Origin: MGBC131033 sp910585655
GTDB lineage: Bacteria > Bacillota > Clostridia > Lachnospirales > Lachnospiraceae
Assembly: GCA_949502025.1 (NCBI GenBank)
Contig: CATBCG010000071.1
Location: 1-64,000 of the forward strand
DNA: 64,000 nucleotides
Direction: 5' to 3'
Numbering within the stretch: the first letter of the stretch is position 1; every line of letters begins with the position of its first letter. The translations under genes and the position numbers were made by a program. Below, one piece after another: positions 1 through 7,871 of this stretch. The notes beneath the pieces are model-generated. The model was not told the origin of the DNA, ran no database searches, and saw only the letters and a list, made by a program, of their open reading frames with translations.

Positions 1-279
1 CGGAAACTCTTTCTTTAGCAGGCGGCTGCTTGCGCTTTTGTAGGCGTTTATAAATTTGCTGATTTCGGAATTGGGATGTGCTTTGAATAAAATATGTACA
101 TGATCTTTATCATGGTTCCATTCCTGCAATGTAATATTATAATTTGGCGCGATATACTCAAAAATTTCTTTTGCACGGTTTGAAATAGTATCATCAAATA
201 TCCTTCTGCGATATTTCACAACCAGCACAAGATGGTAATACAGCAAAAATACCGAATGTGCATTTCCGTCTAATTTCAT
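1..279 (-). mobile_element. tnpA: IS200/IS605-family transposase TnpA (Y1 HUH), C-terminus off window
   Basis: The first 93 codons read as an IS200/IS605 single-strand transposase. It starts at MKLDGNAHSVFLLYYHLVLV and continues with a KYRRRIF motif, typical of the Y1_Tnp fold. The HUH metal-binding motif is visible as DHVHIL near residue 65. The catalytic tyrosine would lie beyond the left edge. Family members are about 130-155 residues, so roughly two thirds is present. A terminal hairpin of the kind this family uses lies at 370-390. The frame is open across the visible part, so the element may be intact, but that cannot be judged from here. Confidence 0.9.
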
Positions 280-369
280 TATATTCACCACATTTTTTGT
301 TTTTCGACTGATTTCAGTATAGTGTGGTTTTCTCTATTTGTCAATAGGTGGTAAAGGAAGGCAATTCAT

Positions 370-390
370 CCCCCACCTTAGAGGTGGGGG
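370..390. repeat. IS200/IS605 subterminal hairpin
   Basis: A perfect 8-bp stem CCCCCACC/GGTGGGGG with a 5-nt loop lies about 90 bp upstream of the tnpA start. Such imperfectly placed subterminal hairpins are what TnpA recognises as ssDNA at IS200/IS605 ends. The element boundary must lie close to position 395-412, because transposase homology of the neighbouring IS1182-type gene stops there. Confidence 0.75.
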
Positions 391-408
391 ACTTCTTGCT
401 GCGCTGGG

Positions 409-1174
409 TTAAAAAAGGAACCAACGTCCATACATTATTCCGCTCCTGAAAAATATCTGCTGCTACAATATACTTACTGGCTACTGCAATCTATACAGTA
501 TACCCTGGCTTTAACGCGTTTCTCATATGATCATCTTTCATGTACATAAAGGTTGCATCTGGATTGGTTTTACAAGAATTATTTCTCCCCTGAAAACTTG
601 CTGTGTACCAGTCATAAATAGTCTGACGTTTAAGAAAGCTGCGGAAAAGCTCTAAATATTGTTGGTTTCTGTTTTTGCGTTTTTCACGTCCATGGACAAA
701 AACAGTGTTGTCTGTCTGGCAGCGTTCTTCTAAAAACATGGTTCCCTTTGACAGCTCCCCGGCATCCTCCAACCGTCGTACCATCTGGTAAAAAAGATTT
801 TCAGAAGCATCTGCAAGGAAGCCGGTACGAAAACGGGTATCCGTACTGTAATCAGGAGCTTCCTGATCAGCCAGCAGCCACATAAAGTTGATGTCCCATT
901 TACAGGCAGTTTCGATTTTTCTTGAGGAATAAATATTTTTGGAATAAGCATAGGTCAGGATCTTGAACATAGTCTTTGGATCAACTGCTAGATCTCTGCC
1001 TTTGGCAGAGTAAGCCTGATATAGCAAGCTGTAATCCGGATCCTCCAATTCGTGGCTCAGCAGTCGAACAGAATCATCATCATGAATCAAACCTTCTAAA
1101 TTTAATGGCAAAACCAGTTGATAAGGATCACCGAATTCGGTATAATTTTTATGGTATTTTAATTGATTTGGCAT
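409..1174 (-). pseudogene. IS1182-type transposase remnant (nonsense, deletion and truncation)
   Basis: The gene starts at 1174 and gives 227 residues resembling the N-terminal half of IS1182-family DDE transposases (YHKNYTEFGDPYQLVLPLNL, then the region ending in MYMKDDHMRNALKPGYTV). It is broken in three ways. First, TAG at 491-493 replaces the expected Gln; in-frame sequence after it still reads IAVASKYIVAADIFQERNN, so homology continues past the stop. Second, the middle looks shortened between the ERCQTDNTVFVHG block and the MKDDHMRN block. Third, homology ends near 409, where the IS200/IS605 end begins. It is non-functional and may be the target into which the other element inserted. Confidence 0.85.
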
Positions 1175-1242
1175 ATCTTATTATATCATGGATTGCGGAC
1201 TCTTAGGAGTCCGTTTTCTGTTTTTATGGGTATAAAAACGGA

Positions 1243-1283
1243 GCTGCTGCTCCAGTAGATTATTCATCTACTGGAGCAACAGC
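1243..1283 (-). terminator. Rho-independent terminator of the matrixin/lipoprotein operon
   Basis: An 18-bp near-perfect stem (GCTGCTGCTCCAGTAGAT at 1243-1260, complement at 1266-1283) has a 5-nt loop. Read on the minus strand it is followed after a few bases by TTTTT. It lies 65 bp beyond the end of the lipoprotein gene, so it most likely ends that operon. It could also be a transposon-end relic of the IS1182 remnant. Confidence 0.6.
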
Positions 1284-1347
1284 CTCTCCTTTCTCTGACG
1301 CAATCTTTCCTTCAAAAATAGTACGAATTAAAATTTTCTGCGTTCTC

Positions 1348-2316
1348 TCATTCTTCTCTGCTATCCTGAGCTTCCCAATCCAAGGCCTCTTCTATCGCTG
1401 ATATTACTTCTATATCTTCTACTGCAAACAAACTATTTCGGGAAGAAAATACATACAATCGTGAAGCTTCCCCTACCTGATTTAACAATACAATGTATTC
1501 TTTTCCAGTTTGCGCCTGCCCTTTCCAAAATGGAATGATAATTTCGCCTGCCAAATCCTCCGACGAAACGGTTCCTTTCCAACATTTCTTTATCTTACAG
1601 TGATAAAGTTCTCGGTCGTCCCCTTCTGGAAGAGGTGTTCCAATTTCTATTTGTAGGATGTGTGTGGAAGCCAATATAATATCACTTAGCTTATCTGATT
1701 CTTCATAAGGAATTCCAACAAATTCCTGTGCTTGCGACTTTTCGGAATCCAGCACCTCCTCTATATATTGCAACAATGCAGGTTCTGTCTCCACTTCTGT
1801 TATATCAACATCCATATGTTCTGAAATTTCAGTATCATATATCATACTAGAGCCCATATCAGAAAGCGGCATATAGATTTCACCTAAAAGCAAATACCGG
1901 TCATGATCGTAATAAACAGATACCTGACGCTCTAATACCAGCATATAATCTTTCCCTTGCTTGTATAAATAACTGCCAGAAATATAACTAATATCTGATT
2001 CATCTATCGTAACGTCTGACGGTATTTCATAAAGATATATCGTAGAAGCTTCTGTTGCTCCTTTTATCCTTTGCTTAACCTGAAATTCCTGTTCTACATA
2101 AGTATCATATACATGCTCTTGCACATAAGTTGCCACCATAATATCGGTACTTTGTTGAATGGCATCCTCGACACTTAAATATTCCACTGATTGAAAAAAC
2201 ATAATATGTTCAGACGATATCTTTTTTAAATAAATATTATCATTATTGTTTCGTCCACATCCATTTAATATAAAAATACCTGCTAATAAACACAACAGCA
2301 CTTTTTGTTTTTTCAT
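1348..2316 (-). CDS. Hypothetical lipoprotein, last gene of the peptide/matrixin locus
   Basis: A 322-residue protein with a type II signal peptide: MKKQKVLLCLLAGIFILNGC, with cleavage before Cys in an L-N-G-C lipobox, followed by GRNNND. The mature part is acidic and rich in beta-type segments (YLSVEDAIQQS, YMLVLERQVSVYY, KEYIVLLNQVG). Two repeats of an S-x-x-I-M/L-A-(T/S)-x-x-(V/L) type segment (DIMVATYVQ, DIILASTHI) suggest a duplicated domain. I do not recognise a named family. The ATG at 2316 follows GAGGTG at a good distance; a GTG nine bases upstream is less likely. It lies 23 bp downstream of the matrixin reading frame, so the two are co-transcribed. It probably sits on the outer face of the membrane; function unknown. 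Confidence 0.75.
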   Translation of the reverse strand: MKKQKVLLCLLAGIFILNGCGRNNNDNIYLKKISSEHIMFFQSVEYLSVEDAIQQSTDIMVATYVQEHVYDTYVEQEFQVKQRIKGATEASTIYLYEIPSDVTIDESDISYISGSYLYKQGKDYMLVLERQVSVYYDHDRYLLLGEIYMPLSDMGSSMIYDTEISEHMDVDITEVETEPALLQYIEEVLDSEKSQAQEFVGIPYEESDKLSDIILASTHILQIEIGTPLPEGDDRELYHCKIKKCWKGTVSSEDLAGEIIIPFWKGQAQTGKEYIVLLNQVGEASRLYVFSSRNSLFAVEDIEVISAIEEALDWEAQDSREE

Positions 2317-2339
2317 GTTATTCACCTCACTATGATTTC

Positions 2340-2971
2340 TTATTTTTTATATACCTGCTGTAAATGCACTTTATCTCTTGCAGTTAATGTATATACCGAC
2401 TTAGCTGTTGGAAACATTACACTATCAGACATTACTTTATCATGTCCGAACCATCCCAAAGCATGTCCTAATTCATGTGTAGCAGTTTCTTTGTATCCAT
2501 CTGAAGAAAGTTCTTTATCAATTATACAGGAAATTGTTAAATTTATATTCTTACAACTTTTTTTCTTTCCATTCCAAGTATAATATCCTTCTTCAGAAGA
2601 GTTCCAAATCCTTGTTGCACCATTTGCAGTTGTAGTTAATGTCCAATATCCCATTAATGCCATTTGATGCAAAAACCTCCATAAAAAGAAATTCCAGAAC
2701 CTTCTCCTCCTATTGTCATATCTATATTTAATGCGCTATTCCACTGCGTTCTTGCTGTTGCTAATGCACTCGAAAGATAAAAGGTTGATGTATTACTTAA
2801 CTTTTCATAATAAATTTTTGGCGTTGATGTCCAATGACCAATTGTATCTTCATCACTACACCAATACTCTAACGTACCAAGATACGTTTCTGCCATAACC
2901 TTGTCCCATAATACAACATTTAACACTAATATGGATATTAACATAGCAATCATAACTCTTTTTAATTTCAT
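2340..2971 (-). pseudogene. Secreted matrixin-type zinc metalloprotease, interrupted by one -1 frameshift
   Basis: Two overlapping frames together make one exported protease of about 210 residues. The first (2971 to about 2671) has a signal peptide ending VMA. The second carries the metzincin zinc site HELGHALGWFGH, a Met-turn-like SVMFP and the C-terminal TARDKVHLQQVYK typical of clostridial M10-like proteases. They join at a run of five A on the plus strand (2671-2675); adding one base restores G-G-F-L-H-Q-M-A-L-M-G-Y-W in one frame. The zinc motif spaces its third His one residue further than the standard HExxHxxGxxH. The start at 2971 follows AGGAGG. It may be a true pseudogene, a phase-variable gene or a homopolymer indel in the assembly. 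Confidence 0.8.
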
Positions 2972-2998
2972 CTATTATTCCTCCTGTTTTTCCAAAAA

Positions 2999-3135
2999 CT
3001 AAAATATCATAGTTTTGATGTGTACATTTGAAAGCTTTGATCCCTCTTCTGCTTTCACAGAAACTGTTAGCCACATCATCAACACTAACACCAAGCCTAC
3101 ACTTACAATTTTTTAACTATTGATGTTACTTTCAT
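2999..3135 (-). pseudogene. Small exported peptide precursor with a single-base frameshift
   Basis: From ATG 3135-3133 (preceded by GGAAGG) the frame reads MKVTSIVKKL and stops. If the run of six A (minus strand, codons 8-9) had seven, it would continue as a signal peptide core SVGLVLVLMMWLTVSVKA, then a short mature part EEGSKLSNVHIKTMIF and a stop at 2999. The total would be 45 residues, with a clean A-x-A-like cleavage site. The downstream matrixin gene starts 28 bp later with its own ribosome site. Position next to an RRNPP-like regulator (3480-4106) suggests a pheromone or substrate peptide. The peptide reading is my own reconstruction across a frameshift and has no recognised family. 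Confidence 0.5.
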
Positions 3136-3479
3136 CACTACTACCTTCCTTTCTTTTTATCCATTCATTAGTCATTTACTATAGTATCCTATAATCCTCC
3201 TTCCTATCATTTATAACTTCTCGGAATCTCCAGCCCCACTTTTTCAAAAACACTTGACAAACCAATCAAAAAATGAGACGCTTCGCGCCCTTGATCAATA
3301 AGTACATTTTTTTGATTGGAGGCGATTTTTGATATTACCTTGTAACCCTGGCGGACACGCCGCCTATCAGGATACTTTCGTATCTGAGTTCCTGAATTTT
3401 TATAATTTTTATCATAAAGTAAATATCACTTTATTTTCTTGAGTTTATGTACTATAATCACATAATACCTGAAAATCCG
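3136..3479. other. Structured intergenic region with hairpins and a 12-bp inverted repeat
   Basis: This 344-bp stretch separates the regulator from the peptide gene and holds no convincing ORF. It carries GGCGG/CCGCC (3350-3364) and TCAGGATAC/GTATCTGA (3367-3387) hairpins just beyond the regulator gene. It also holds a 12-bp inverted repeat CCAATCAAAAAA (3262-3273)/complement (3308-3319) with a 34-bp spacer. The hairpins may end regulator transcription. The inverted repeat is a candidate operator or a structured leader for the peptide/protease operon. No clear -35/-10 pair was found. Confidence 0.45.
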
Positions 3480-4106
3480 TCAGGTTTTCCTCTGCTGCCA
3501 AATATTCGTCTGAAACAACAATACCAACTGAAGATTATTTAAAAACTGCATTCTTCTATCTATTACTTCTTTTTCCTTATTTTCCAAAAAATCAAACATG
3601 TTCATACCTTTGATAAATTTTGCCTCTGCCATACAAAAATCAGGAATTGTTAACAATAAGATTCTAAATGCCTCTTTTATCAGTTCTTTCTCCGATTTTT
3701 CTGTCTCATTCTCTTTTCTTTTCTCTTTTTCTGCTATGCCAATCAAATAGAAATATTCTATTAGCTGAATTCGATAAGTAATTTTTGACCATTTTTTTTG
3801 ATAGGAAGCCAGAGCTTTTTTCAATTTTTCTATATTCTCTTTTCGCACCAGTTCTAACAAATTTCGTATCTCTATCCATTCCTCACACTCTTTTTTGGAA
3901 TATATGATACCATATTTATTAGCATTCAATCCCATCCGTTGAAAAAGCAACAAGAGCAAAAAAACATTTGGTTCATGTTCTCCGTTTTCAATTGAACTCA
4001 ATTCATTTGTTGTACATAATCCATTGGCTAATCGTTCCTGTTTTATCTCAAATTCCCTACGAAATTCTCCTATCGGTTTTCCCATCGAATATTTATAGTT
4101 GATCAT
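3480..4106 (-). CDS. XRE-type HTH regulator, RRNPP/MutR-like
   Basis: A 208-residue protein with an N-terminal HTH (about residues 10-60) containing KQERLANGLCTTNELSSIEN and GEHEPN. This matches the GLCS-x-S-x-LSRIENG pattern of RRNPP-type and MutR-like regulators that bind short exported peptides. The remaining 140 residues are helical and charged, consistent with TPR-like repeats, but the domain is shorter than in Rgg or PlcR (about 280-300 residues in total). The start at 4106 follows AAGGGG. It is the first gene upstream of the peptide, matrixin and lipoprotein genes on the same strand, so control of that operon is a reasonable inference. Direct evidence for peptide binding is absent. Confidence 0.7.
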   Translation of the reverse strand: MINYKYSMGKPIGEFRREFEIKQERLANGLCTTNELSSIENGEHEPNVFLLLLLFQRMGLNANKYGIIYSKKECEEWIEIRNLLELVRKENIEKLKKALASYQKKWSKITYRIQLIEYFYLIGIAEKEKRKENETEKSEKELIKEAFRILLLTIPDFCMAEAKFIKGMNMFDFLENKEKEVIDRRMQFLNNLQLVLLFQTNIWQQRKT

Positions 4107-4151
4107 CTTTTTTCCCCTTGTTCAAATTATCTTTCCCAACCATCATACAGT

Positions 4152-4192
4152 AAAAAGGCTGTGCTTTCTATACAGAAAACACAACCTTTTTT
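4152..4192 (-). terminator. Terminator of the GH3 gene
   Basis: The stem AAAAAGG-TGTG-TTTC/GAAA-CACA-CCTTTTT spans 4152-4191, with single-base bulges. On the minus strand it ends in T-rich sequence, so it terminates the GH3 gene that ends at 4223. It also insulates the HTH gene starting at 4106. Confidence 0.75.
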
Positions 4193-4222
4193 ATTCTATT
4201 TGGAGATCCAAACGATGTTATC

Positions 4223-6514
4223 CTAGTTCCCCATATTTGCCGGTCTCATTACCGGATCTACGGAATAGGTCTTAACACGTTCGTCTTCAATGACACCAGA
4301 ATAGTTGAGTCCATAAGCAAAATCATACTTATGACCAACGGAATCGGTATAACATTCCATATCTCTTGGCGTATCCTCAGCCTGACGCTCTACATCATCC
4401 ATATCCTTTGGCATCTGCATTGGCAGAAGCCCGGACGGTTCGTCTACACCGGCAATGATTCTGGCAAGTGCCTCGGAGGAAGCGGAAGCGCCGCCGTACA
4501 GAGACGCACCGCAGAATGTAGCAACAATACCGTCTACGGACGCTTCAAACTCATGGAAGCACATCGGATTTCCGGTAAACATAGCGACAACAGAAGGAAT
4601 GCCCAGTTCCTTCGCTTTAGCTGCCATTTCTAAAATCTGATCAAGCTGCTTTTCATTGGTGGTAATCGCCTGATGACCAAAGTAGCTTCTGTTCTCCTTT
4701 GTTCCATCCTCTAAAGTATTTCCGGCAATTGAGGTTTTCCGTACATATGCGCCGTCTGCTACATATGGACGATACTGACGGGTAAGCGGAACCCATTCCT
4801 GATTTTCGTCCCTGCCGTCCTGTGGGAAGGAATTTCCCGGCTCTTTAGCCGGAATCAGGATCAAATCACAATCCTTTAATTCCTCTACCGGTACACGGGT
4901 AATCACGGAACCCTCTACTTTATCGGTTACAACATCAAAATATTTCTCTGCCATTTCCAGGCTGATTGGATAAGAAACCACATCTTCGGTCTCTGTCAGT
5001 CCGATTACATGATTAAAGGTCTTATGTGCTTCCTCAAACAACGCCGGAATATAGACTTTCATCCGCTTGTCGTGTGGTTTGATCGCGCCGTTTTCATTTT
5101 TAAGCATAACGACAGCTTTTACCTGCGCTGCCAAAGCGGCTTCCTGCTTGTCTGCGCTGTTCACATCAGCCAGAGCAGCCGTCTCATCCAAATAAGGATT
5201 CTCAAAAAGACCAGTCAGGAAATAACCCTGTAACAGTCTCTGGGCAGAAACGGCAAACGCCTCGTCCATGACTTCTTTTCCTACCTTTTCGCAGCCGAAT
5301 TTATATGCGTCCATCAGTACCTGCGGATTCGAGCAGCCGCCCATCTGATCGACGCCAGCCATAATCGCCAGGAAAGCTCTCTCTCCTGCTTCTACCTCAA
5401 CGTCCTCAATATGTGCGCCCCAGCCACAATGTCTCTTTCCTTCTTTCATTCCCTCGTTTAAGACCATCCAGTCGGTACAGACAACACCGGTAAACCCATA
5501 CCGTTTTCTAAGAATTTCTTTGATCTTGTACTCGGAAAAACTCGAACCAACGACCTCTCCTAACGAACCGTCGTCACTCCAGGCTGCGGTATAAGAACTC
5601 ATGATAGCCGTAGCGGATCCAGTCTTTCCTTTGAGACTAAAAGCGCCGTCCACAAACGGAATCAAAGCCGTCTCAAAATTGCCGTTTGGATAAACCGCAT
5701 ACTTTCCGCCCTCTAAGTGAGCCTCACGACCACCCTCGCTAGCGCCCTCACCCGTCCAGTGCTTTGCCATAGCGGTCACGGAATCCTTGCCCCAGCCAAG
5801 ATCCTCTCCGTTCTCTCCGTAAGTACTCTGCAAGCCGTCGCAGAATGCGCTGACCAAATCACGGCTTAAAGCCGGATCTTCGCCAAATGTACCACTGTTT
5901 CTAAACCAACGAGGTTCGGTACACAGATCCACCTGAGGCGCCAGGAAACAGGTCACACCCAGATCTCTTAGTTCTCTGGAAATACACTGCGCAGCCGTTT
6001 TGGCAAGCTCCGGATCAAAGGTAGCAGCCAGTCCTAAGTTGCCCGGCCAGTCAGCGGTTCCCTGACCATTACGCGGATCGGAAGCAAAGTAACAAGGAAT
6101 ACCGAATGGCTTCGCCTCTACATAACGCTGCATCGCATTCGACCAGCTAATCTGTGTCTCATTTGGCACACCCCTCATTCCGCAGGAGTTTAAGACACTT
6201 CTTAAATGCTGGTCAAGGAAGGTCTTTTGCTCCTCGTTGACCTCGCTTGCTACATCAAACTGATGAGCGCTAAAGCACATCAGCCCTGCAATCTGCTCAA
6301 TAGAAAGGCGTCTTGCCAAATCGTCTGCACGCTCCTCCGGAGACAGTCTCCAGTCCTCAAACGGAAGCAATTCTCCTGTCCTAGCCAAGTCCTTAAAGGC
6401 AAAGCCGTCCTGCTCAATTAAGGTTACACCGGATTCCGGGCTGTAGCCTAACGTCTTCCCGCCCTCATTTTCAACCAAGTTGAATTTGTAAGCGGTTTCT
6501 TTTTCTTTCCACAT
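4223..6514 (-). CDS. Glycoside hydrolase family 3 (beta-glucosidase/beta-xylosidase type)
   Basis: A 763-residue cytoplasmic enzyme (no signal peptide) that cleaves beta-linked sugars with retention. The N-terminal barrel shows the GH3 landmarks DPRNGQGTADWPGNLGLAATFD, KHWTGEGASEGG (usual KHFPGHG) and the nucleophile Asp in GVVCTDWM, near residue 348. The C-terminal alpha/beta domain starts near residue 455 (VVMLKNENGAI) and includes a GLLPMQMP segment. The ATG at 6514 lies 8 bp after GGAGG; an ATG 15 bp upstream has no such site. A consensus promoter lies just upstream. With the sugar ABC importer at 7.9-11.1 kb it likely hydrolyses imported beta-glycosides. Exact substrate cannot be told. 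Confidence 0.9.
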   Translation of the reverse strand: MWKEKETAYKFNLVENEGGKTLGYSPESGVTLIEQDGFAFKDLARTGELLPFEDWRLSPEERADDLARRLSIEQIAGLMCFSAHQFDVASEVNEEQKTFLDQHLRSVLNSCGMRGVPNETQISWSNAMQRYVEAKPFGIPCYFASDPRNGQGTADWPGNLGLAATFDPELAKTAAQCISRELRDLGVTCFLAPQVDLCTEPRWFRNSGTFGEDPALSRDLVSAFCDGLQSTYGENGEDLGWGKDSVTAMAKHWTGEGASEGGREAHLEGGKYAVYPNGNFETALIPFVDGAFSLKGKTGSATAIMSSYTAAWSDDGSLGEVVGSSFSEYKIKEILRKRYGFTGVVCTDWMVLNEGMKEGKRHCGWGAHIEDVEVEAGERAFLAIMAGVDQMGGCSNPQVLMDAYKFGCEKVGKEVMDEAFAVSAQRLLQGYFLTGLFENPYLDETAALADVNSADKQEAALAAQVKAVVMLKNENGAIKPHDKRMKVYIPALFEEAHKTFNHVIGLTETEDVVSYPISLEMAEKYFDVVTDKVEGSVITRVPVEELKDCDLILIPAKEPGNSFPQDGRDENQEWVPLTRQYRPYVADGAYVRKTSIAGNTLEDGTKENRSYFGHQAITTNEKQLDQILEMAAKAKELGIPSVVAMFTGNPMCFHEFEASVDGIVATFCGASLYGGASASSEALARIIAGVDEPSGLLPMQMPKDMDDVERQAEDTPRDMECYTDSVGHKYDFAYGLNYSGVIEDERVKTYSVDPVMRPANMGN

Positions 6515-6577
6515 GGTTTTATCCTCCATTCTTGTTGCCTGAAACAGTCAGGCTTTTTATGACTATTGCATAATTAG

Positions 6578-6606
6578 ATTATATATAATTCCTCTGAGTT
6601 TGTCAA
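6578..6606 (-). promoter_or_regulatory. Sigma-A promoter of the GH3 gene
   Basis: On the minus strand TTGACA (6606-6601) is separated by 17 bp from TATAAT (6583-6578), about 65 bp before the GH3 start. This is a consensus-perfect promoter. The leader includes a small CCTGA/TCAGG hairpin. Confidence 0.85.
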
Positions 6607-6649
6607 ACATAAACATCAAGAAACAGAGGTCGGTTGAAACTCCTGTATT

Positions 6650-7783
6650 TTATGACGGTGTTTCTGCTTTTACGGGAATCTCCAGTTCTTTCGCCCGGCT
6701 AAGAAACGATTTATAGTGCCGTTCCGTCCGAAAGTCCGAACGCTGCGGTTCCCTTAAAAAATGAAAATCTACCCGCTTCCTGGCAAATCTGGCACACTCT
6801 GCCATTGGCTTCCCGTTGACGATATACGGCGCTGATTTATTTTCCATCACCGAACGATCAAACGCATTGTTGTGATCGTACAACGGATGAAACCCTAAAA
6901 TATCCGTCGTTGCCGGATCATAATAAAAGCCCCAGTTTTCCAGATGACGATCCGGATTGGAAATCAGATAATCTACAATCCACATTTTATAATAATTTTC
7001 TGCGTCCAGCTTTAAAACCTCCCGTTCAAAATCCAGACCATTGTGATTGCAGTAAATAAAAAATTCCTCTGCATGTAATACCGATCGTTCCTCTGACGCC
7101 ATACATTTACATTTGCAATACCTCGTCCCCTCTAACTCTGCCAGCTCATAATGCAGATGAGGAACGTTACAAAAATCTAAAATATGAGAAACCTCTGATT
7201 CAATAACCGCCTCTGTCGGATCGACATGCCCTGCTTTATACAAATAAAGTTCTCCCTCTTCCCTGCGCCATGCTTTTGCATAAGCTCCCCTTGTCGTAAA
7301 TTCCGGTGAAGTCGGGCTGCCCTGCAAAGAAAGGGATGTACCATGTAGCGCCACCTGTGTCACAATCTCATTTAAGGGATTATCCCGTACACTGATCTGC
7401 GCCCATGCAGCCGTATCCCTCTTTGCCTTTACCCAATAATTGTCCTGTAGCGTGACAGCATGACACATCAGAGAAATTTTTGCTTTGTTTTCTACTGTTT
7501 GGCTTTGGGAAGCCGATAAAAGGCTGTAAAGCTTTTTGGCATTTGCCCGTGATAGCGGTAATACTTTGCCTGCCAAATAGCGGTCTATCAGATCATCGTT
7601 CTTACGGCTGATACGATTGACTTCAAACACATAGTCCTCATAAGAAGAACAATCCTCTCTGGCTGGGGATTCCTGGAATACCCCCTTTAACTGCCAGGGC
7701 AGCAAATCCTCGCGAAACAGGATATAATCCATTCTGGCTCGATCTGCAAACAACACCGGAATATCCTTACACAACAAAAGCAC
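6650..7783 (-). CDS. HipA-like Ser/Thr kinase domain protein
   Basis: A 377-residue protein whose C-terminal half matches HipA-like kinases. The catalytic loop NPDRHLENWGFYYD lies near residue 272, followed by a metal-binding LYDHNNAFDRS segment near residue 300 (the DFN-like motif). The N-terminal half (VLFADRARMDYILFREDLLP and SVRDNPLNEIVTQVALHG) has no match I know. The GTG start at 7783 is preceded by GGAGG at 7 bp. No HipB-type HTH antitoxin is next to it; neighbours are GH3 downstream and sugar permeases upstream. It may be an orphan kinase or a toxin with an unusual partner. Confidence 0.75.
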   Translation of the reverse strand: MLLLCKDIPVLFADRARMDYILFREDLLPWQLKGVFQESPAREDCSSYEDYVFEVNRISRKNDDLIDRYLAGKVLPLSRANAKKLYSLLSASQSQTVENKAKISLMCHAVTLQDNYWVKAKRDTAAWAQISVRDNPLNEIVTQVALHGTSLSLQGSPTSPEFTTRGAYAKAWRREEGELYLYKAGHVDPTEAVIESEVSHILDFCNVPHLHYELAELEGTRYCKCKCMASEERSVLHAEEFFIYCNHNGLDFEREVLKLDAENYYKMWIVDYLISNPDRHLENWGFYYDPATTDILGFHPLYDHNNAFDRSVMENKSAPYIVNGKPMAECARFARKRVDFHFLREPQRSDFRTERHYKSFLSRAKELEIPVKAETPS

Positions 7784-7871
7784 ACTGCCACCTCCTCTTC
7801 CTCATAGTCTTATTATACTACGCCTCCGACTATTCGTCCAACAGAAGTTTTTGTGTGCTTTTTTCCTGAAT

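Noticed and set aside
2671..2675. Programmed -1 frameshifting in the matrixin gene
   Set aside because: The run T-TTT-TGC allows P-site slippage but does not fit the X-XXY-YYZ pattern, and no downstream pseudoknot is evident. A plain indel is simpler.
2856..3074. Separate 72-residue ORF overlapping the matrixin start and the peptide end
   Set aside because: It is in a different frame from both real genes, has no ribosome site, and its sequence is the shifted reading of the signal peptide.
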